From: Callorhinus ursinus
Lineage: Eukaryota > Chordata > Mammalia > Carnivora > Otariidae
Assembly (NCBI RefSeq): GCF_003265705.1
Contig: NW_020312895.1
Span: 1-64,000, forward strand
DNA length: 64,000 nucleotides
Reading direction: 5' to 3'
In this document: positions 1 through 9,920 of the stretch, in pieces
Layout: every line of letters begins with the position of its first letter
Position numbering within the stretch: position 1 is the stretch's first letter
Made by a program: the position numbers and the translations under genes
Notes under the pieces: model-generated
What the model saw: the letters and a program-made list of their open reading frames with translations, nothing else
Told to the model about the DNA's origin: nothing
Databases searched by the model: none

Positions 1-697
1 TCAAAGCACTGTGGTCTGAAAATATGCAGGGAATGATCCCAATCTTTTGGTACCGGTTGAGACCTGATTTGTGACCTAGGATGTGATCGATTCTGGAGAA
101 TGTTCCATGGGCACTAGAGAAGAATGTGTATTCCGTTCCTTTGGGATGGAATGTTCTGAATATGTCTGTGAAGTCCATTTGATCCAGTGTGTCATTTAAA
201 GTCTTTATTTCCTTGTTGATCTTTTGCTTAGATGATCTGTCCATTTCAGTCAGGGGGGTGTTAAAGTCCCCCACTATTATTGTATTGTTGTCAATGTGTT
301 TCTTTGCTTTTCTTATTAATTGCCTTATATAATTGGCTGCTCCCATGTTCGGGGCATAGATATTTACAATTGTTAGATCTTCTTGTTGGATAGACCCTTT
401 AAGTAGGATATAGTGTCCTTCCTCATCTCTTATTACAGTCTTTGTTTTAAAATCTAGTTTGTCTGATATAAGGATTGCCACCCCAGCTTTCTTTTGGTGT
501 CCATTAGCATGGTAAATGGTTTTCCACCCCCTCACGTTCAATCTGGGGGTGTCTTTGGGTCTAAAATGAGTCTCTTGCAGACAGCATATGGATGGGTCTT
601 GTTTTTTAATCCAATCTGATAGCCTGTGTCTTTTGATTGGGGCATTTAGCCCATTTACATTCAGGGTAACTATTGAAAGGTATGAATTTAGTGCCAT
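1..697 (-). CDS. L1 ORF2 protein, N-terminal endonuclease domain (runs off the window)
   Basis: ORF2p nicks target DNA and reverse-transcribes L1 RNA in place. The ATG at 697-695 begins MALNSYLSIVTLNVNGLNAP. The frame is open to the left edge (232 codons, hand translation). Residues of the APE-type endonuclease are visible: Asn in TLNVNG, Glu in CLQETHF, Asp in VGDFNTPL and the SDHS motif near the edge. These match the catalytic positions known for human ORF2p. Reverse transcriptase and the Cys-rich C-terminus are outside the window. Compare the decayed copies at 21720-25498 and 60.8-64 kb. Confidence 0.92.
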   Translation of the reverse strand, partial: MALNSYLSIVTLNVNGLNAPIKRHRLSDWIKKQDPSICCLQETHFRPKDTPRLNVRGWKTIYHANGHQKKAGVAILISDKLDFKTKTVIRDEEGHYILLKGSIQQEDLTIVNIYAPNMGAANYIRQLIRKAKKHIDNNTIIVGDFNTPLTEMDRSSKQKINKEIKTLNDTLDQMDFTDIFRTFHPKGTEYTFFSSAHGTFSRIDHILGHKSGLNRYQKIGIIPCIFSDHSAL

Positions 698-779
698 TGT
701 ATTACCTGTAAGGTGACTGTTAACTGTCTGTTGTCTGTGTTCATTTCTGCTCTTTGCTGCTTTTAGGTTCTCTGTTTGC

Positions 780-1673
780 TTAGAGGACCCCTTTCAATAT
801 TTCTTGGAGGGCTGGTTTCGTGTTTGCAAATTTCTTTAGTTTTTGTTTGTTCTGGAAGCTTTTTATCTCTCCTTCTAGTTTCAATGATAGCCTAGCTGGA
901 TATAGTATTCTTGGCTGCATATTTTTCTCGTTTAGTGCTCTGAAGATATCTTGCCAGTCCTTTCTGGCCTGCCAGGTCTCTGTGGATAGGTCTGTTGCCA
1001 ATCTAATGTTTCTACCATTGTAGGTTACATATCTCTTCTCCCGAGCTGCTTTCAGGATTTTCTCTTTGTCTCTGAGACTCGTAAGTTTTACTATTAGATG
1101 TTGGGGTGTTGACCTATTATTATTGATTTTGAGAGGGGTTCTCTGTGCCTCCTGGATTTTAATGCCTGTTTCCTTCCTCACATTAGGGAAGTTCTCTGCT
1201 ATAATTTGCTCCAATATACCTTCTGCCCCTCTCTCTCTCTCTTCTTCTTCTGGGATCCCAATTATTCTAATGTTTCGTCTTATCGTATCACTTATCTCTC
1301 GAATTATGCCCTCGTGATCCTGTAGTTGTTTCTCTCTCTTTTTCCCAGCCTCTTTATTTTCCATCATTTGGTCTTCTATATCGCTGATTCTCTCTTCTGC
1401 CTCATTTATCCTCGCAGTTAGTGCCCCCATTTTTGATTGCACCTCATCAATAGCCTTTTTGATTTCGATGTGGTTAGATTTTAGTTCTTTTATTTCTCCA
1501 GAAAGGGTTTCTCTAATAACTTCCACGCTTTTTTCAAGCCCAGCTAGTATCTTTAAAGTCATGATTCTGAACTCTAGGTTCGACATCGTACTAATGTCCG
1601 TATTGAGTAGGTTCCTGGCTGACGGTACTACCTCTTGTTCTTTTTGCTGAGGTGATTTCTTTCGTCTTGTCAT
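780..1673 (-). CDS. L1 ORF1 protein (RNA-binding chaperone), intact, 297 aa
   Basis: L1 ORF1p coats L1 RNA as a trimer in the cytoplasmic ribonucleoprotein and acts as a nucleic-acid chaperone. The N-terminus (MTRRKKSPQQKEQE) is basic. Residues about 35-125 form a heptad-like coiled coil (SNLEFRIMTLKILAGLEKSV onward). An RRM-like core follows at about 130-230, with RRNIRIIGIPE and HLIVKLTSLRDKEKILKAAR. The C-terminal domain has LSTETWQARKDWQDIFRALN and ends KPALQEILKGVL. Length is usual for mammalian ORF1p (about 300-340 aa). There are no internal stops or frameshifts. The ATG at 1673 sits just downstream of the A-rich 5'UTR. Strong call. Confidence 0.95.
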   Translation of the reverse strand: MTRRKKSPQQKEQEVVPSARNLLNTDISTMSNLEFRIMTLKILAGLEKSVEVIRETLSGEIKELKSNHIEIKKAIDEVQSKMGALTARINEAEERISDIEDQMMENKEAGKKREKQLQDHEGIIREISDTIRRNIRIIGIPEEEERERGAEGILEQIIAENFPNVRKETGIKIQEAQRTPLKINNNRSTPQHLIVKLTSLRDKEKILKAAREKRYVTYNGRNIRLATDLSTETWQARKDWQDIFRALNEKNMQPRILYPARLSLKLEGEIKSFQNKQKLKKFANTKPALQEILKGVL

Positions 1674-1884
1674 TTTGTCCAGAGGAGAATAGATGAATGA
1701 GAGAACAAAATGCTAACAGGTTTACAACGTCCCCAGCAAATATACTGTATGCAAATCAGAAAAGACCTGAAACCAGGGGAAAAGAAAGGGAAAGAAAGAA
1801 AAAAGAAAGAGAAAAAGAAAAAAAAAGAAAAAAAGATAAAAACAAAAACAAAACAATACAAAAAAAGCAGAATATGATCAAATA

Positions 1885-2400
1885 TGATCAGGCTAGTGCA
1901 TAGATCAGTGCCACACACTAGATTTTGGGCGTATTTTGGTCTGTTAGAAAAAAGCGCCTCCTAAAATTTTAAAGGAAGAAAGACATATATGTACAAAATA
2001 AGGGTTGATACAATGAAGGGATGGAAGATGACTGTAAAGATGAAAATTATAAAAGATTTTATAAAAGGACTTGGTAAGATAAGTTGTTTGAAAAAAGAAA
2101 GAAGATTTAAGAAAAAAAAAAAAAGGAAAAAGGGAGAGAATGTGATCAGGCAGGAGACTAGAACAAAGCCATACACTAGTGATTTAGGGTATATTTTGAT
2201 CTGTTAGAAGAAACTGTACCTCAAAATTTTAAAGAGAGAACAATTTATATATATATGCCAAAAATAAGTGTAACTACTATGAAGGGATAAAATATGACTC
2301 TAAAAATGAAAAATAAAAAATGTTTTTTTTTTTAAAAAAGGATTGATAAGATGTTGGTTGAAAAAGGGAAAAAGAAAAATAAAAAAAAAACAGTCAACAA
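1885..2400. repeat. Two tandem copies of a ~258-bp A-rich unit in the L1 5'UTR
   Basis: Unit 1 starts at 'tgatcagg' 1885 and unit 2 at 'tgatcagg' 2143, an offset of 258 bp. Both then show, in order, an 'acactag' block, 'ttttg(g/a)tctgttagaa', 'aaaattttaaag', 'atgaagggat', and 'gataag' followed by 'ttgaaaaa'. The match is clear by eye but diverged. The duplication lies between ORF1 and the CpG-rich promoter half. Confidence 0.75.
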
Positions 2401-2469
2401 AAATTAACTTTGATGAAATAATGGATCATGGTAAAAAAAAGAAAAAAGCCATGAATCTATGTGCAGTAT

Positions 2470-3504
2470 TCCCCTAGCGCTGGAGTTCTCCCATTCTCCT
2501 TGATCGATCAACTTGGTCTTGGCTTGCTGGCTGTTTGTGCTGATCTTCTGGGGGAGGGGCCTGTTGCTGTGGTTCCCAAATGTCTTTGCCGGAGGCGGAA
2601 TTGCCCCGCCCTTGTCGGTCCGGGCTAAGGAAGCTGCTCCGGTTTGCTCTCAGGAGCTTTTGTTCCCTGCAAGCTCTCGGTACAGCTTTGGAGGACCAGG
2701 GCAGAAATGGTGGCCTCCCAATCTCCACCCGGAGGAGCTGAGAACTCGGGGCCCCGCTGCTCAGTGTGCCCCCAGAGAAAAGCAGTCACTTCCGTGTCCC
2801 CGGTCTCCGGCCGCACTCGGTGCTCACCCGGCCTGTGATCGAGCGTTGCTATCTCTGGCACCCGACCCCGCACGGAGTCTCCAAACCCAGCAGATCCCTG
2901 CAGTGCGTTCCCGCACCGCTCCTCCCCGGGAAGGAAGGGGAGTCTCCCCGGATCTGCTGCTTGTTGGGTCCCTGCTGGGGGAGCCGTGCCCCGACTGGGC
3001 TGCAGATCACAGTTTATGGCAACCCCGAGCTGAGAGCCCGCGCCTCGGCTCCGTCTCTGCAGCCGGCTTCCCCGCTCCGATTCCTGGGAGCTCTGCCGCA
3101 CTCAGGCACCCCCGGTCTCTCTGTGACCCCAAGGGTCCTGAGACCACACTGTCCCGGGAGGGTTCCACCCCCCGCTTAGCCACTGCAGCGACGTCCCTCA
3201 GCGGAGCCGGCTTCTAAAAGGTCCGATTTTGTGCTCCGCGGCTCTATCACTTGCCAGAAGCGGCCGACGGAGGCCCCCTCCCCCACCATCTATCCTCCCG
3301 AATATCGCCTCGGATTCACTTCTCCGCACGCCCTACCTTCCAGTAAGTGGTCGCTTCTCTGTTCAGAGAGTTGTTGCTACTCTCCTGTTCGATCTCCTGT
3401 TGAGTTCGTAGGTGTTCAGAATGGTTTGATCCCTATTCAGCTGAATTCCTGAGACCAGACGAAATCTAGGTCTCCTACTCCTCCGCCATCTTGCTCCGCC
3501 CACC
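2470..3504 (-). promoter_or_regulatory. L1 5'UTR, CpG-rich internal promoter with YY1 site
   Basis: This is a GC- and CpG-rich kilobase, in sharp contrast to the A-rich DNA on its left. On the minus strand the element begins around 3504 and contains CAAGATGGC at 3493-3485, the YY1 core that positions L1 transcription starts in primates. A diverged copy of the same 5'UTR lies at about 49420-50499. The plus strand here is open for 234 codons (2513-3217) and carries a GTAAGT donor at 3343-3348, which could matter if there is antisense promoter activity. Confidence 0.8.
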
Positions 3505-4863
3505 TCTGTACAGCTTTTCAAATAGTGACCATTTGTATAATTTTTGCTTCATTGTCCTCTCCTTTTCTCCACTTTTCTATAGAAATGATTGTTTACCTTC
3601 TTTATATTGATTGAAATATATTATGGAAAGATCTAAGCATATACAAAAGGAGAGAACAAAGTATAATTACCCCAGGAGCCCATCTTTCCACTTTACCAGT
3701 TATCAGCTTTTGGCCAACCTTGTTTCCTCTTTACCCTAACCCACTCCTGCCACTCATTCCACTACTTCATTTGAGGATCACAGGCATCATAGCATATCAT
3801 CCATGCATATTTCCATGCATATCTCTAAAAGATAACTAACCACAATAGTATTGTCGTATCTGAATAACAACTACATTAATTCCCTAGTTTCATCAAATAT
3901 CCACTCAATTTTCCAATTTCCCTGATTGTGTCATCAATATTTTTTAAAGTGCATTTGTTTGAATCAAGATCTAAATACTGGCCATTTTTGAGATTGATTT
4001 ATATTTCTCTGTAATCCCTTTTAGTCTGCAAGGCTCTTCTTTTTTCCCTTTTCCCCCCAAATCTGTTAAAGGACGTGAGTTGGTTTTCCAATAAAGTTCC
4101 CAGTCTGGATGTTGATAATTGCATCCCCATGTGTCCTGTGTCCCTGTATTTCCTCTGAATTAGTATTTAGGTTGAGAGGATTAAAAGATATTAGTCTGAT
4201 TTTTTTGGCAAGAATCCTATATGTTTACCTCATTTGGCTCATAGTGTCCAGTTATCTTTATTGTGATGTTAGTACCATTAGTAATAATTGCCTAGATCTA
4301 CCAGTTCACTAAGGGATTAAAAATAAGTGCCTATATTGGTTATAAACAGGTTAATATTTTACTGGGAGGCTTCAGAATAATAAGTGTGTATAGAATAACT
4401 GCATTTTTTAAACTGAGATGTCTTAATTTTCTTCTATTCTTTGTGGGATTTTTTATAAGACTCTCTAGAACTTTCTAGTTAATTAGCCATCTGCAGTTAC
4501 AGTGATTTTTGACTCCTTGTTTCCAGTTTTTTTTATACCCCTCCTTTTTTTTTTTCTTTCACTATTACATCATGAGCTTTGACCCAATCTTGAATACTAC
4601 AGGCAGTGAAAGTTCACCCCTCCCCTTGGCCTGAGTTGTATTAAGGGGAAATCTGTGGCATGATTTCACAATTTAGAAGAAGTAGACTGTGAAATGGCCT
4701 GACTCATCTCTCATTCAGTATCCATCCACCTCAGGACAAGGAGCAGGGGCACCACTGTGGCTGGAGACCTGAGCGCCCCTCAGTCCCAGACCAAAGTTTT
4801 TGGATCCTTCCTCAGGCCTCTCACTCCTTCGGGATTCTGAAATGTTTGGTTTTGTCTCCACAG
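3505..4863. other. Region upstream of SYCE1 exon 2; old repeat remnant, no gene seen
   Basis: AT-rich DNA. About 3600-4060 looks like an old L1M/L1ME-type remnant ('tcatcaaatatccactcaatt', 'gtttgaatcaagatc'), judged from memory. I looked for SYCE1 exon 1 (a short N-terminal coding exon before the SSQKIEDL exon) and found no convincing candidate. It may lie left of the L1, be too diverged, or be displaced by the L1 insertion. Confidence 0.5.
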
Positions 4864-7800
4864 GGCAAGCCAAATCCTCACAGAAAATTGAAGACTTGCT
4901 GGAAATGGTGAAGAAGTTGCAGAAAGGTCTCATGTCTCATCTGTAACAGGCACAGCCTGAGCTTTGGGATAAGGCAGAAGTGGATTCAGTTCCAGGCCTC
5001 ACAGTTCACAACCTTGGGACATTAATCCATTTGCTCTCTCTTTTAAAACTTAATTCTTTGAAGCAAAAATACAGCACCATGATTCAAAATTGAATTATGA
5101 GGGGATGGAGGGCGAGAAATTTTCCCCAAACCCCCTTGCTAGCCACCCATTTGGCCCCAACTGTATTCATTTAAATCCATGTTTTCACCTTCACCGCCCT
5201 TCCCTCCACCTTAGCTCTGCTGCTCTCTGCTTGCTGCTTACCAGCCTCCTTCCAGCCACATTCCCACCTCAGGGCAGGCCTTTACACTGACTACCTCCCA
5301 CCCCACCCAGGAACTGCCCTCCCGGTGATTTGGGGCCCTTAAGAGGTCTTCCCATATCTGAAGGGCATGCCCCACTCCTTCACTTTTTAATTCCTTGCCC
5401 CTCTATGTTTTTATTGGCTGCAATTACTATGGTCTGACTCAGTATGTTTCTTTTTTACCTTGTCTCCCCTACCCAGAATGAGAGTCCCTGTAGGGCCCCC
5501 AAATCCCTCTACCTGCCCTGTCATCTCCACTCAACTTCCTTTCCTTCCTGCAGCGGGAAGCCTAGAGCCCAGGGTTGAAGTCCTGATTAATCGGATTAAT
5601 GAGGTTCAGCAAGGTGAGCTCCGGGACCAGCTACATGATTTGCAGGGCTCCTTGTTAAAAGATTACTGAGTAGTTCATGACAGCAGCAGCAGATCATTAA
5701 AACCAAGGATGGGTCCATGTAAATGCAACTGCTATAGTCACATGTCCATGAACCTGGTGGTGCTGTCAACTGAGCCCAACAAGAAAGGCTTGTGTTCTAG
5801 AAGCCTGGTTTCTTGCTTTAAAATCTGTCCCCCGACCCAGATTTCCTGGAAGACAAATGAAAAATGTCACTGTTTGCAAGGAATAATGCAGTTGGAGGCT
5901 GCACTTACATTGTTCTGCTTTTTGGCACAGCAAAAAAGAAAGCCAGTGAGGAGTTGGGAGAGGCCCGGACTGTTTGGGAGGCCCTGCAGAGGGAAATGGA
6001 CTCATGTAAGCATGCTGGGGGTCACCCAGAGGTCTTCAGTGTCATACCTTCCTGAACTCAGTATTCTGGACACTTAGCATTCTTGCTGTGGCCAAGGGCT
6101 CCTACCCCCTCTCCAACATCAGGTCCTGCCAATCTCCCACTCCGTGGGTAGGAGTGTTCTCAAATTACTCTCCAAGCATACTTCTACCTCAGGGCCTTTG
6201 ATAGGCTGTTCTCCCCCAGATGGTATAGGTTCCTATTGCCACACATCCTCATCAGCTCTTACCTTGAATGTCCCCTTCTCAGATAAACCTCCCCCAAGTC
6301 ATCCCATCTAAAGACAGCACCCTGTCCCCACCTGATCACATTCCCCTTACTGCCTGTGTTTCTTTATAGCTCATATACCAGTTCATGTGATGTGTTTTTT
6401 CTCCCCCCTCCATGTAAACACAATGGCCTTCTGCAGGATCCTCACAGTCACCTTTATCAACCCCAGGGCCCTCTGCTGCTTACAGGGAGTGGGCTCAAGA
6501 GGGGAGGGGGCTCAACTCAAGGGGTCCACATCTGGGATTGGGGTAGAACTATCCCAGACTGCCTGTGCGGTGAGGGGCAAATGCACTCCCTGAGGGTGCA
6601 GTGATGCACACTGAGGCCTGAATGTGTTACTGTGTTTTCCAGTGAGTGGAGAGAAAGTACGCCTGAAAGAGATCTTGAACAAAAAGCAAGGTAACTGAAG
6701 CTACTCTGTCCCCAGACTTTTGCCCTTGTCACCCTGCAGAGGCCAATCTCTCCATAGCAGCCGAAGCCCTTTGGAACCTGAATTAGCTTGCATCCCTCCT
6801 GTGGCTTCCACCACACTTGCAGTAAATGACAAAGTCTTATCAGGTGTCCACAAGACCACACGTGATCTGACCCTATTCTCAATGCCCAATCTTGGTGCTC
6901 TGATGCGTTCTCATGGGGCCCTTGGCTCCTCTCCTTGCAGAGACCCTAAGGACCCTCAGGCTCCACTGCCAGGAGAAGGAAAGTGAGGCACAGAGGTAAG
7001 AGCTTCCATCTGGGACTTGCTCTGCCCTCCCCTTCATTGTGGTGGAAAGCAGAGAGGGACAGTCAGTCCTGGGCCCACAGGTCAGTGTCTCCCTCTGGAA
7101 AAAGGAGAGGCCAGAGGCATGTCTTGGCCCCAACAGTATGCAGTAGTGTCAACAGTACTCTGACTCACTGGGATAATCATTCACTTGCTAGAATATCAAA
7201 TGCTTTAAGCTGTTATTTATGCCTGTCACTCTTCCTAAAGTCAGCTCCTTGGTCTCTCTTCACTCATTTGTCCCTTCATTTAGGCATCAAGGCACCCAGT
7301 CTTTCAATTCATCTACTATCTTTCCATCCACCTCAATATTTGTGAATCCATCTCTCCACTTCCTGAGCCTTGATGTAGCTCATTGTGTGACCAGAGTCCC
7401 CAAGCCCACCAACATTGGAACTATATGGGAAATTTGGATGAGATCGATATGTTAGTGTGTGCTTGTGCACCTGACTGTGTCTGTCCATGGTGATCTCCCT
7501 GATTTCACAACAGTATTTCCAGGGGACACGTGCTCATGCCCCCCCATGAAGTTATTAGAGAAGGACCTTGATCTGGAAAGCCAGAACAGACCCCAGGAGG
7601 AGGCAGAAGCCCCACCCCAGCCCTGTCTTGGGGAGACATTCAGAGAATATGACTGAGAGCTGCCTTGCCTCTTCCCAGGAAGCAGACCATGCTGCAGGAG
7701 TGCAAGGAGCGAATTTCTGCCCTGAACTCCCAGATTGAGGAAGAGAAGAACAAACAGAGGCAACTGAGGTAAAGCCCAGTGCCCAGTACCAGGCAGGGTG

Positions 7801-9866
7801 GGGGTGATGTGCTGGGATGTGTTGTGGGTGCTGGTAATATTGGGGATGGAGGTTAGAAGAGGAGCTGGCTGAGCTGAGGCTTGGAGGGTCAAGGTGGTGA
7901 AAGTACTTCCTGCAGAGCAAAGAACATGGGCAAGCCTCCCAAGGTCTGTGGATGAAGACCCCTGGCCTGGACCAAGGTGAGGAGGAATGTCTCAGCCCAT
8001 GGCCCCTCATCATGTATGGTTGGTCCACAGGTTGGATTTTGAGGAACAGCTGGAGGACCTGATGGGCCAGCACAAGGACCTCTGGAAGTTCCATGTGAGT
8101 CACTCAAAGCCGTTCCTCCCACCTTCCACATCTTCCCTGGAAGTCCCAGGCCCAAAGCTCAGGGTCACGCTGCAGGCCTCCTCCCTCTCTCCTGCCACAC
8201 CCAGCTCCTGAGCCAGCGCTGGTGGTCATACGTCAAGATGGCCCACATCATCTTGGCTCAGTCCCCACACCACCCTCACCACCACCCAGTGTCGTCCTCT
8301 TCGCTGGTCCTGCCCATTGCCCTGGCCCTTCAGTGGCCAGGAGGAACCCTGACGAACCCAGGAGAGGTTATCCATGAGGAAGATCCATGGATGTGTTTGC
8401 AGCCATGACTGGCACAGGGCAGGTAGTGGGAAACAAAGGATCCCAGGTGCCAAATAAAAGGGGCAGAGAGAATCGCTGTTAGGGTGGAGGGGCTCAGTGA
8501 GAACGCCACACAAAGGGAAGAGGAGCTGCAGTTCAGGTCTGGTGACTGATTCTCCAGGGAACAGTTCTGATTTGTAATGTTTTCAGGATGCCCTATAATA
8601 AATACTTGCCTCACACCTGATTTCAAAGCTTGCAAAATCCATGAACCACCTCACGAGCCCAAGTGCAGCATCACCTGTGTCTGGGGTGAGACAGTTCCAG
8701 GTGGGGAGAAAATGGCCAGTACAAAGGCCCTGAAGCTGGAACACGCCTTGTGTGCTCAGAGACCCAGAGTAGGAGGAAGTGAGGCATGCTGAGTAGAGAC
8801 CAGATCCAGGGAGGCTTCTCTGAGGTGCAAGGGAGGAGGCTGAGACACATGGACAGGCCTCCTCTCTACCTACTCAGAGGCCAGAGCAGATGGCCCGGGA
8901 GATTGGCACCCTGGACAGCAGCAAGGAGCAACTGCTCAAGGAAGGTGAGGCCTGGAGAATGGGGAGGCCCTGCCCTGCCCTGCCCTGCCCTGCCCTGCCC
9001 ATCTGTCCCTTCCTGCTGCAGAGAAGCTTGTGGAGGTGAAGCTGGAGGATGTGAAACATCGCCTGTGTTCCCAATTTGGGGCTGATGGCTGCTCGACCAT
9101 TGCTGAGGGGCTCTTTCTCCGCAGCCAGGAGGCTGCAGCTGCAGTGTAAGAGAAGGATGGCGGGGACAGGGAACGGGGTGGAGGGAGGGAGCCGCCACTG
9201 CTGATGGTCCTACCCTCAGGCATCTGTTTGAAGAGGAGAACAGGAAGGCCCAGGAGCTCCTGGAGGCTGCTGCACATCACCATGAACAGCTGCAGCAGAA
9301 GTGCCAGCAGCTGCAGCAGAAGAGGCAGAGGTGGGCGTGGAGGCCCTGCCCCCAGTCCCCAAGGGGAAGGTGGCTGAGGGCGTCCCTGCTCCCCTTTCAG
9401 TTTATCTCCTGGTCTCTTCACACCCTCTCCCCCGACCCCACACTCCTACCCCACCCTTTTCTGTCCAGGCTTAAGGAGGAGCTGGAAAAGCTTGGGATGC
9501 AGATCCCTGCTCGAACCCCAAGCAAACAAGAGGAAGGGGCTGGCCCAGGAGAACCTGTGAGTCCTGGAATGAGGTGGCAGGGAGCAGAGAATAGCTCATG
9601 GAAGGAGCGGGGTACAGGAAGGCGAGGAAGGGGAACCACAGTCCTCAGGGGATGGTCTGTTCTCACAGGGCACAGCCAAGACAAAAGTGCAGAGGCTGGC
9701 CGTGGTGGGTGACAAGGGGCAGGTCCCAGTGAGCTGTGGGCACAGGGTTGCTTGGAGACTTCCCTCCTCAGACCCTGACCTCCCACAGGCCAGTCCCAAG
9801 CCCCTAGGAGTCATCGAGGAGAAAGACCCAGAGCTGCCCACCAAGCAAGGCCCTTTGCCCTCCTAG
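4864..9866 (+). CDS. SYCE1: Synaptonemal complex central element protein 1 (exon 2 to stop)
   Basis: SYCE1 is a coiled-coil protein of the synaptonemal-complex central element in meiotic prophase; it works with SYCE3 and SIX6OS1 beside SYCP1 and is needed for synapsis. Twelve coding exons with GT/AG borders join in one frame: 4864-4926, 5554-5613, 5931-6005, 6643-6690, 6941-6995, 7679-7768, 8031-8094, 8878-8944, 9022-9145, 9220-9330, 9469-9556, 9789-9866 (stop TAG). They total 923 nt, about 307 aa. Recognisable segments: [74 protein letters not shown] and a Gln-rich coil near the end. Human SYCE1 is 351 aa; the C-terminal tail here is shorter. The first donor (GTCTCA) is weak and exon 1 was not found, so the model is 5'-partial. 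All exons look intact. Confidence 0.95.
8968..9000 (+). repeat. (CCCTG)n microsatellite in a SYCE1 intron
   Basis: Six perfect CCCTG units plus CCC, starting 23 bp after the donor of the exon ending at 8944 and ending 21 bp before the next exon at 9022. It fills most of a 77-bp intron and lies where the polypyrimidine tract would be, so its length could affect splicing. Confidence 0.9.
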
Positions 9867-9914
9867 GCAAGGAGGACTCCCCCTGCCCTGCAGCATATTC
9901 CAAGAACTTCAAGA

Positions 9915-9920
9915 AATAAA
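9915..9920 (+). terminator. SYCE1 poly(A) signal AATAAA
   Basis: AATAAA lies 49 bp after the SYCE1 stop codon at 9864-9866. This implies a very short 3'UTR. Confidence 0.75.

Larger units (their letters stand above)
1..3504 (-). mobile_element. Young LINE-1, 5' portion (5'UTR, ORF1, start of ORF2)
   Basis: Non-LTR retrotransposon read right to left. The 5' end is near 3504, where the minus strand starts with the typical carnivore L1 leader containing CAAGATGGC. A 1.8-kb 5'UTR follows, then intact ORF1 (1673-780), an 82-nt spacer, and ORF2 from 697 to the window edge. I translated ORF2 by hand and found no stop in 232 codons. ORF2 then leaves the window, so the reverse transcriptase, the 3' end and the target-site duplication cannot be seen. 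Open ORFs and a complete 5'UTR indicate a recent insertion; competence is inference. Confidence 0.93.

Noticed and set aside
2513..3217. 234-codon plus-strand ORF as a host gene
   Set aside because: It lies wholly in the L1 5'UTR, where high GC keeps all frames open. Kept only as an ORF0-like hypothesis.
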